From contig NVXN01000011.1 of NCBI GenBank assembly GCA_002733915.1, forward strand, positions 22,566 to 28,451: 5,886 bases of DNA, written 5' to 3'. A program made the translations under genes and the position numbers. Shown here in pieces: positions 1 to 5,886 of this stretch. Source of the stretch: Aequorivita sp. GTDB taxonomy: Bacteria; Bacteroidota; Bacteroidia; Flavobacteriales; Flavobacteriaceae. How positions within the stretch are numbered: the first letter of the stretch is position 1; each line of letters opens with the position of its first letter. Under the pieces are notes generated by a model that saw only the letters and a list, made by a program, of their open reading frames with translations, had not been told where the DNA came from and made no database searches.

Positions 1-462
1 TGGAATGAAAACCAAAAACTCAGTTGGAATGACTTCCGCGGAAAGCCAATTCCTAGCGCAAGTTTTGTAGCCAGCACCAATACTGGTATCAGTTTTCAAT
101 ACTCATATTCCATACAAAACGGGGATATAAATGTGGAATATTCCGTGGAGAGTTTTTTTAGCCCAGAAGGTTCGTGGTACATGCCCCAAAGAGTGAACGC
201 CCATATTTTAAGACACGAACAGGCCCATTTTGATATTTCGGAACTGCACGCCCGCATACTCCGTAAAAACCTTCAAGGAAAAAAATTCACTAAAAGAATA
301 AAGTCAGAAATAGAAGGTATTTACAAACAGGTAGAGCAAAAAAGACGCGCAATGCAAAACAAATTTGATGCTGAAAGCGATCATTCCCGCAATGAAGAGA
401 AAGAAATTTTCTGGCAAAAATATATTGCCCAACAATTAGCTACATACGATGCTTGGAAATAA
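1..462 (+). CDS. DUF922-family predicted Zn-dependent protease, C-terminal part (5' end outside the window)
   Basis: The frame is open from base 1 to a TAA at 460-462, giving 153 visible residues; the true start lies upstream. The pattern resembles the DUF922 family (predicted secreted zinc proteases): an early W-x-D-F-x-G segment (visible residues 9-14, WNDFRG), alternating beta-type residues, a SWY motif near residue 58, then LRHEQAHFDI with HEQAH at visible residues 72-76 (bases 214-228). HExxH is the classical zinc-binding and catalytic motif, so a metallopeptidase role is inferred. A charged helical C-terminal tail carries FDAESDH, similar to the YDxxTxHG segment seen in relatives, which may supply a further ligand. 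Any signal peptide would be off the left edge. A GTG at 133 could be mistaken for a start, but conserved family sequence precedes it. The 3' end overlaps the next gene by 14 bases. Substrate unknown; family call fairly sure, activity unproven. Confidence 0.8.
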   Translation, partial: WNENQKLSWNDFRGKPIPSASFVASTNTGISFQYSYSIQNGDINVEYSVESFFSPEGSWYMPQRVNAHILRHEQAHFDISELHARILRKNLQGKKFTKRIKSEIEGIYKQVEQKRRAMQNKFDAESDHSRNEEKEIFWQKYIAQQLATYDAWK

Positions 463-676
463 GCCCGACCCCAACCACTTGGTGGAATTGGCAAACTACA
501 AAATGCCCTTCGGCAAGTACGAAGGCTATTATCTTGCAAATATTCCCGAATATTACTTTGTATGGTTTAAACAAAAAGGTTTCCCCGAGGGAAAACTTGG
601 CAGAATGATGGCCGAAATGTATGAACTGAAATTGAACGGTTTGGAAGGATTGGTGCAAAAATTAATAAAAAAATGA
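449..676 (+). CDS. DUF3820-family small protein
   Basis: This 75-residue protein matches the DUF3820 pattern (a family also labelled putative quorum-sensing-regulated virulence factor in some databases). Visible hallmarks are a short N-terminal helix (DPNHLVELAN, residues 7-16), the core MPFGKYEG (residues 19-26), a YLANIPEYYFVWF segment (28-40), KGFPEGKLGRMM (43-54) and a final YELKLNGLE helix (59-66). The length is normal for the family and there is no signal peptide or membrane segment, so it is probably cytoplasmic. No catalytic residues are recognisable and the biochemical role is unknown; the virulence label should not be carried over to this organism. The ATG at 449 lies inside the preceding gene (14-base overlap, +1 frame) with no clear Shine-Dalgarno site, so translation is probably coupled to that gene. 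A second ATG at 503 (Met19) would remove the conserved N-terminal helix, which favours 449. The stop TGA overlaps the next ATG. Confidence 0.82.
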   Translation: MLGNKPDPNHLVELANYKMPFGKYEGYYLANIPEYYFVWFKQKGFPEGKLGRMMAEMYELKLNGLEGLVQKLIKK

Positions 677-1326
677 AGAAGCTTTTCAGCTACATTTGGC
701 CCACTACACGGCGTTTTTCTTCAACAATTAATGGAACTTTGGAAATTACTTACGTGAACGGTAAAAAAGTTTTGGATACCGAAAATGCAAACTACTCCTA
801 CGGTTCGCTTCAAAAAATATTGGAAATTGGACTGACCAAAATTGATTTAAATACAGTAGAAAATATTTTACTTTTGGGAATGGGCGGCGGAAGTATCATT
901 CATTCGCTTCGTAAAACATTTGATTACCACAAAAATATAACTGCTGTTGAAATTGATCCCGAAATTATAAGACTTGCAAAAGAAGAATTTGGAATATCTG
1001 CTTCCAAAAACCTTCAAATTAAAGAAGATGATGCGTTTCATTATGTAAAAACCTGTAGGGAAAAATTTCAATTGATAATTATAGATCTCTTTATAGACAC
1101 CAAGGTACCTCACATCTTTTATGGAACAGAATTTTGTAAAAATGTTTCAAAATTACTTTGTAAAAGTGGGTGGTTAACTTTTAATATCGGGGTAAACTTG
1201 AAAAACGAGTCGGGAACCGCTAAAAAAATTATCTCAAATTTTGGGAACGATTTTGAGCTTCAAGTTTATAAAAAAATAAACGGAACCAATACACTACTAA
1301 TCGGTCAAAAACAGCCAGCTCAATAG
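673..1326 (+). CDS. Spermidine-synthase-like SAM-dependent transferase, short form
   Basis: This 217-residue protein has a class I methyltransferase Rossmann fold of the spermidine synthase type. Motif I is ILLLGMGGGS (residues 65-74), followed by the acidic strand end AVEID (91-95, Glu93 expected to bind the ribose of the cofactor), EDDA (118-121) beside the adenine pocket, and LIIIDLFID (134-142) at strand 4. The N-terminal stretch with NGTLEI and YSYGSLQ (residues 20-47) resembles the end of the small beta domain of SpeE, but most of that domain is missing; full spermidine synthases are usually about 280-300 residues. The usual D-x-x-D-P-x-G-P active-site signature is replaced by DLFIDTKVPHIFYG. 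It may therefore be a methyltransferase or a transferase of unknown acceptor, not a true spermidine synthase. No signal peptide or membrane segment is seen. The ATG forms an ATGA overlap with the preceding stop, indicating translational coupling. Fold call is sure; substrate is unknown. Confidence 0.8.
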   Translation: MKKLFSYIWPTTRRFSSTINGTLEITYVNGKKVLDTENANYSYGSLQKILEIGLTKIDLNTVENILLLGMGGGSIIHSLRKTFDYHKNITAVEIDPEIIRLAKEEFGISASKNLQIKEDDAFHYVKTCREKFQLIIIDLFIDTKVPHIFYGTEFCKNVSKLLCKSGWLTFNIGVNLKNESGTAKKIISNFGNDFELQVYKKINGTNTLLIGQKQPAQ

Positions 1327-1362
1327 TTTGATTTGGAGGTGCCACATTTTAAACTTTATCCC

Positions 1363-3044
<1,682 letters not shown>

Positions 3045-3069
3045 GACAATTTGACGCAATAAAAGAAAA

Positions 3070-3089
3070 GGCGGGATTATTGCCCTGCC
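3070..3089 (+). repeat. Small GC-rich hairpin in the pyrG-yidC gap
   Basis: GGCGGG (3070-3075) can pair with CCC-T-GCC (3083-3089) around a 7-base loop, giving six G-C pairs with one bulged T at 3086. It begins 25 bases after the pyrG stop. It is the only GC-rich stem in an otherwise AT-rich gap, but no T-run follows on the + strand, so it is not a standard intrinsic terminator. It may stabilise the 3' end of pyrG mRNA or cause a pause; its role is inferred only. Confidence 0.4.
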
Positions 3090-3096
3090 AAAAAGA

Positions 3097-3108
3097 ATTA
3101 ACGTTAAT
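3097..3108. repeat. 12-base perfect palindrome upstream of yidC
   Basis: ATTAACGTTAAT is a perfect 12-base palindrome, 35 bases before the yidC ATG. Symmetry of this kind is compatible with a site for a dimeric DNA-binding protein, but AT-rich palindromes also arise by chance. No specific regulator is recognised. Confidence 0.3.
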
Positions 3109-3111
3109 ATG

Positions 3112-3131
3112 CTTTTGATTGATTTCAAAAG
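3112..3131 (+). repeat. 7-bp inverted repeat in the yidC leader
   Basis: CTTTTGA (3112-3118) and TCAAAAG (3125-3131) are perfect reverse complements around a 6-base spacer, ending 12 bases before the yidC ATG. In RNA this could fold into a weak hairpin near the ribosome landing site; in DNA it could be an operator half-site pair. TGCTTTTG at 3110-3117 also differs from the TAnnTTTG -7 element by one base, but no -33 partner is visible, so a separate yidC promoter here is only a possibility. Confidence 0.3.
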
Positions 3132-3143
3132 AAGAAATAAAAG

Positions 3144-5024
3144 ATGGAACAAAAAAAATTCGACCTTAACTCACTCATAGGCTTTTTATTAATCGGTGGA
3201 ATCCTAATCTGGATGCTTTATATAAACAAACCCACCGAGGAAGAAATTCAGGCAGAAAAAGCCAAAACCGAAGCCGCTGCCAAAAAAGAAACTGAAGCAT
3301 CAAAAACCACAGAGGAAGTTACCCTTGCACAAGCCACTTCAGATTCTATGACTATAAAGGGGGATTCCCTGGGTTTTGAAAAGTTGAAAAACAAGCTGGG
3401 CTCCTTTGCATATTCCGCAACACTTCCTTCTGCAACTGAAGGTACAACCGTTTTGGAAAATGATGTGCTTTATTTGGAAGTGAGCAATAAAGGAGGCTAC
3501 ATAACCGAAGCCCTTCTTAAGAAATTTACCAAATATGATTCGGTTCCTGTTTATTTGATAAAAGATGGAACAGCTTCCCTAAATCTTCAGTTTGCATCTG
3601 AAAATAGAACCTTAAACTCCCAAGACCTATATTTTGAACCTACTTTAAGTAAGAATGGCGAAGATCAAGTGCTTTCCATGAAACTTAAAACTTCAGAAAA
3701 TGGTTTTATTGAATACCGCTACACCTTGCACCCGGGCGAATATATGATGGACTTCAGCATCAATAGCCAAGGACTGGATGGTATTATCAACACTTCGCAA
3801 CCTATGTATTTGGATTGGCAGTTGAAGGGGTATCGTCACGCCAAAAGTATTTCATACGAAAACCGCTATTCGCGCTTAACCTATGAATACGATGATGAAA
3901 AGCATTCAAAATTATCACCTACCGGTGAAGATGAGGAATTGGAAAAAGATGTTACTTGGATGAATTTCCGCCAGCATTTCTTCAGTTCAATGTTACTTAC
4001 AGACACTCCATTTAAAGAAGTAAAACTTACCTCTGTAGATTTGGTAGAAGATGAAGAAGTAGATACAACGTTTACAAAACAATACGGTGCAAAAATGCTT
4101 TTGGAGCCAAAAAATGGTGCCTTGTCTTATGACATGAATATGTACTACGGCCCATCGGACTATCAGATTTTCAAAGAATACGACCGTAATCTGGATGAAG
4201 CCATGCCGTTGGGCTGGGGGATTTTTGGAATGATAAATAAATATATTATTATCCCTTTATTTGGCTTTTTGAGTGATTTCCTTCCTGCGGGAATCGCAAT
4301 TATTGTTTTGACAATTCTTATAAAACTTTTGCTTTCCCCGGTGCAGTACAAACAGTATTTAGCACAGGCAAAAATGAAGGTTTTGAAACCAGAGCTCGAC
4401 GAAATCAAAGAAAAATACAAAGGCAACAGTTTAAAAATACAACAGGAAACCATGAAGGTACAAAACTCTGCCGGCGCCAGTCCGCTAAAGGGTTGCTTAC
4501 CAGCTTTGCTACAAATTCCAGTGTTTTATGCGCTTTTTACATTCTTCCCATCAGCTTTTGATTTAAGACAGAAAAGCTTTCTTTGGGCTGATGACCTTTC
4601 AAGTTACGATACAATTGCGGAGTTGCCGTTCCACATTCCATTTTATGGAGATCACGTAAGCCTATTCCCTATTTTAGCTTCCATTGCCATCTTTGTTTAT
4701 ATGATGATGACCATGGGCGCAAATATGCAGCAGCAGCAACAGCCGGGGATGCCAAACATGAAATTCCTTATGTACCTTTCGCCCCTGTTTATGTTGGTAT
4801 TCTTCAACAACTACGCGAGTGGACTTTCGCTTTATTACTTTGTATCAAACCTCATTACCATAGGTATTATGCTTGTAATCAAAAACTTCATTATTGATGA
4901 AGACAAAGTACACGCTAAGATTCAGGTGAAAAAAGCCACCCCAAAGAAACAGAACAAATTTCAGCGCAAAATGGCCGAGATGATGGAACAGGCAGAGCAA
5001 CAGAAAAAAGCCGGAAAACGATAG
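3144..5024 (+). CDS. yidC: Membrane protein insertase YidC
   Basis: YidC inserts and folds inner-membrane proteins, alone or with SecYEG. This 626-residue protein is complete and longer than E. coli YidC (548), as is usual in Bacteroidota. It has an N-terminal membrane anchor (residues about 11-27), a charged Glu/Lys/Ala-rich linker (30-60), a periplasmic beta-sandwich domain (about 75-350), then the conserved insertase core. Core landmarks are TM2 ending in ILIKLLLSPVQYKQY (391-405), a cytoplasmic coiled-coil hairpin (about 406-445), GASPLKGCLPALLQIPVFYALF (444-465), LRQKSFLWADDLSSYD (474-489), and further membrane spans at about 505-522, 540-556 and 558-580. Lys394 sits where E. coli has the groove arginine Arg366, keeping the positive charge. 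A short poly-Gln run (529-533) lies in a cytoplasmic or loop segment, and the basic C-terminal tail (591-626) fits ribosome contact. The ATG is supported by the MEQKKFDLNSLIGFLLI start and the A-rich AAATAAAAG upstream. It may be co-transcribed with pyrG. Confidence 0.98.
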   Translation: MEQKKFDLNSLIGFLLIGGILIWMLYINKPTEEEIQAEKAKTEAAAKKETEASKTTEEVTLAQATSDSMTIKGDSLGFEKLKNKLGSFAYSATLPSATEGTTVLENDVLYLEVSNKGGYITEALLKKFTKYDSVPVYLIKDGTASLNLQFASENRTLNSQDLYFEPTLSKNGEDQVLSMKLKTSENGFIEYRYTLHPGEYMMDFSINSQGLDGIINTSQPMYLDWQLKGYRHAKSISYENRYSRLTYEYDDEKHSKLSPTGEDEELEKDVTWMNFRQHFFSSMLLTDTPFKEVKLTSVDLVEDEEVDTTFTKQYGAKMLLEPKNGALSYDMNMYYGPSDYQIFKEYDRNLDEAMPLGWGIFGMINKYIIIPLFGFLSDFLPAGIAIIVLTILIKLLLSPVQYKQYLAQAKMKVLKPELDEIKEKYKGNSLKIQQETMKVQNSAGASPLKGCLPALLQIPVFYALFTFFPSAFDLRQKSFLWADDLSSYDTIAELPFHIPFYGDHVSLFPILASIAIFVYMMMTMGANMQQQQQPGMPNMKFLMYLSPLFMLVFFNNYASGLSLYYFVSNLITIGIMLVIKNFIIDEDKVHAKIQVKKATPKKQNKFQRKMAEMMEQAEQQKKAGKR

Positions 5025-5036
5025 TTTTTAAAATTA

Positions 5037-5074
5037 GATTTAAAACGATTTAAAAAATAGATTTTAAATTTAAA
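5037..5074. repeat. AT-rich repeat tract between yidC and the MORN-like gene
   Basis: The 75-base gap 5025-5099 is almost entirely A and T. It contains three near-identical 9-mers, GATTTAAAA at 5037-5045 and 5047-5055 and GATTTTAAA at 5060-5068, followed by the 12-base palindrome TTTAAATTTAAA at 5063-5074 and a shorter one, AAACGTTT, at 5072-5079. AACGTTTG at 5073-5080 is one mismatch from TAnnTTTG, so a promoter for the next gene could lie here, though a -33 box is not evident. No GC stem for a standard terminator after yidC is present. Confidence 0.4.
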
Positions 5075-5099
5075 CGTTTGCTTTTTAAGTAAATGAACG

Positions 5100-5789
5100 A
5101 TGAAAAAAACTGCTTTAATCTTCTTCTTCGGAATAATACTCTGCTCCCATTCTGCTTTTTCACAAAGTGAAATTAACCAAATGGACGCCCAGGGAAAGCG
5201 TCATGGCGTTTGGAAAAAAATGTATGAAGGCACCAACCAGCTTCGCTATGAAGGAATCTTTGAACACGGAAAGGAGGTTGGCGAGTTCAAGTTTTATTGT
5301 GAAGACTGTAAAGGGCAACCCACGGTCATAAAAAGTTTTAAAGGGAAGAATGGTCTTGCCCACGTACAATACTTCACCATAAAAGGGAAACTTGTTAGCG
5401 AAGGGGAAATGCAGGGTAAAGACCGCATTGGCGAATGGGTTTATTATCACGAGAACACGAAAAATGTTATGACCCGTGAGCAGTATGTAAACGGTAAACT
5501 GGAAGGAAAAGTAATAACATATTACCCCAACGGGATAGTTACACAGGAAACCAGCTATAAAAACGGCATAAAGGAAGGCGAAGACGTTTATTATTCTCCC
5601 GAGGGTGTGATATTAAAAAAACTCCTTTATAAGGAAGACCAACTACAGGGGCCAGCTTTATATTATGATGCCTACGGCAATGTGGTAATTGAAGGGTTTT
5701 ACAAAGAAGATAGAAAACACGGCCTTTGGAAATACTACAAAAACGGAGAAGTGATTTTGGAGGAAACATACCCGAAAAAAGATAAATAG
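5100..5789 (+). CDS. Secreted MORN/YwqK-like repeat protein
   Basis: The 229-residue protein begins with a Sec signal peptide: MKK, a hydrophobic core (residues 5-15), then SAFS|Q with likely cleavage after Ser21, a common Bacteroidota pattern. Cys15 lacks a proper lipobox (Leu at -1), so a lipoprotein is less likely. The mature part is built of about eight repeats of the type xG-(W/x)-x-YY-xxxG-x-x-x-x-E, with the key glycine at 36, 61, 85, 111, 136, 160, 184 and 208, a spacing of 24-26 residues. Clear examples are GEWVYYHEN (111-119), NGKLEGKVITYYPNG (131-145), NGIKEGEDVYYSPEG (155-169) and KHGLWKYYKNG (206-216). This is the MORN-2/YwqK family, often auto-labelled antitoxin YwqK component; no toxin partner is seen. 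It probably folds as a beta-hairpin sheet in the periplasm or at the cell surface. A CEDC pair (67-70) could bind metal or form a disulfide. An out-of-frame ATG at 5093 is not the start. Function unknown. Confidence 0.85.
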   Translation: MKKTALIFFFGIILCSHSAFSQSEINQMDAQGKRHGVWKKMYEGTNQLRYEGIFEHGKEVGEFKFYCEDCKGQPTVIKSFKGKNGLAHVQYFTIKGKLVSEGEMQGKDRIGEWVYYHENTKNVMTREQYVNGKLEGKVITYYPNGIVTQETSYKNGIKEGEDVYYSPEGVILKKLLYKEDQLQGPALYYDAYGNVVIEGFYKEDRKHGLWKYYKNGEVILEETYPKKDK

Positions 5790-5822
5790 TACGCGGAGTA
5801 AGTTTGAAAACAATCTCTCGAC

Positions 5823-5849
5823 AGTTATAGTCACAAGTCTATAATTTTT
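5823..5849 (+). terminator. Weak AT-rich hairpin with T-run (possible terminator)
   Basis: TTATAG (5825-5830) and CTATAA (5839-5844) form a 6-bp stem with an 8-base loop, extendable by a G-T and an A-T pair, followed by TTTTT at 5845-5849. The layout resembles an intrinsic terminator for the MORN-like gene, but the stem has a single G-C pair and would be unstable, so activity is doubtful. The same bases hold TAATTTTT (5842-5849), one mismatch from TAnnTTTG, and might instead be part of a promoter for the next gene. Confidence 0.25.
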
Positions 5850-5865
5850 ACATACTTAAATTTTT

Positions 5866-5886
5866 ATGAAAAAACGAGTAGTCGTC
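5866..5886 (+). CDS. mnmA: Probable tRNA 2-thiouridine(34) synthase, first seven codons only
   Basis: Only ATG and six codons (MKKRVVV) lie in the window. This matches the usual start of MnmA, where a short basic N-terminus and hydrophobic strand lead into the ATP-pyrophosphatase loop SGGVDSS, which here would be just beyond the right edge. MnmA thiolates the wobble uridine of tRNAs for Lys, Glu and Gln in the cytoplasm. From memory, flavobacterial genomes often carry this gene after yidC and a YwqK/MORN-like gene, which supports the call. Other proteins with a basic start and a first Rossmann strand cannot be excluded from seven residues. Confidence 0.55.

Noticed and set aside
133..462. GTG at 133 as the start of the first gene
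   Set aside because: The frame is open from base 1 and residues before 133 fit the DUF922 domain (WNDFRG), so the gene begins left of the window.
868..1113. Minus-strand reading frames inside the + strand genes (also at 440-658, 1504-1689, 1967-2164, 2348-2683, 4163-4453, 5160-5450 and 5539-5769)
   Set aside because: All are antisense shadows of well-supported genes, with no recognisable domains of their own.
3070..3089. GC hairpin as an intrinsic terminator of pyrG
   Set aside because: No T-run follows on the + strand. The A-run before it would give a T-run on the minus strand, but there is no minus-strand gene to terminate.
4728..4742. CAG repeat in yidC as a variable microsatellite
   Set aside because: The run is only five Gln codons, interrupted by CAA, and in frame in a tolerant loop; too short to suggest phase variation.
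5093..5099. ATG at 5093 as an alternative start of the MORN-like gene
   Set aside because: It is out of frame with the repeat protein, and the ATG at 5100 gives a clean signal peptide.
5100..5789. Toxin-antitoxin system based on the YwqK-type label
   Set aside because: The similarity is to MORN-like repeats, the protein is exported, and no toxin-like partner lies next to it.

Overview
The window looks like a chromosomal segment from a member of the Bacteroidota, most likely a marine or aquatic Flavobacteriaceae. The grounds are a TAnnTTTG-type promoter upstream of pyrG, weak or absent Shine-Dalgarno sites with A-rich leaders, AT-rich codon use, a long Bacteroidota-type YidC, a secreted MORN-like protein with the -S|Q- signal cleavage typical of the phylum, and the gene order pyrG - yidC - MORN-like protein - (probable) mnmA. 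The genus cannot be fixed from the sequence alone. All genes are on the + strand and no mobile element, CRISPR array, tRNA or rRNA is visible.

Bases 1-1326 hold a tightly packed cluster of three poorly characterised genes. First is the C-terminal part of a DUF922-type predicted metalloprotease with an HEQAH motif, whose start lies off the left edge. Next is a 75-residue DUF3820-family protein that overlaps it by 14 bases. Last is a short spermidine-synthase-like SAM-binding protein that overlaps the second gene by ATGA. The overlaps suggest one transcript with coupled translation, but no shared function is evident.

Bases 1327-1424 are an intergenic leader with a good -7 promoter element. It drives pyrG (CTP synthase, 1425-3044), which is complete with all catalytic landmarks. 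A 99-base gap with three small inverted repeats separates it from yidC (3144-5024), the inner-membrane protein insertase, also complete. A 75-base, extremely AT-rich gap follows, then a secreted 229-residue protein (5100-5789) made of about eight MORN/YwqK-like repeats of 24-26 residues. The window ends seven codons into what is probably mnmA, the tRNA 2-thiouridine synthase.

Most of the window is housekeeping: nucleotide synthesis, membrane protein insertion and probably tRNA modification. I do not see a convincing new multi-gene system. The least explained parts are the three-gene overlapping cluster on the left, the truncated spermidine-synthase-like enzyme, and the MORN-repeat protein beside yidC.
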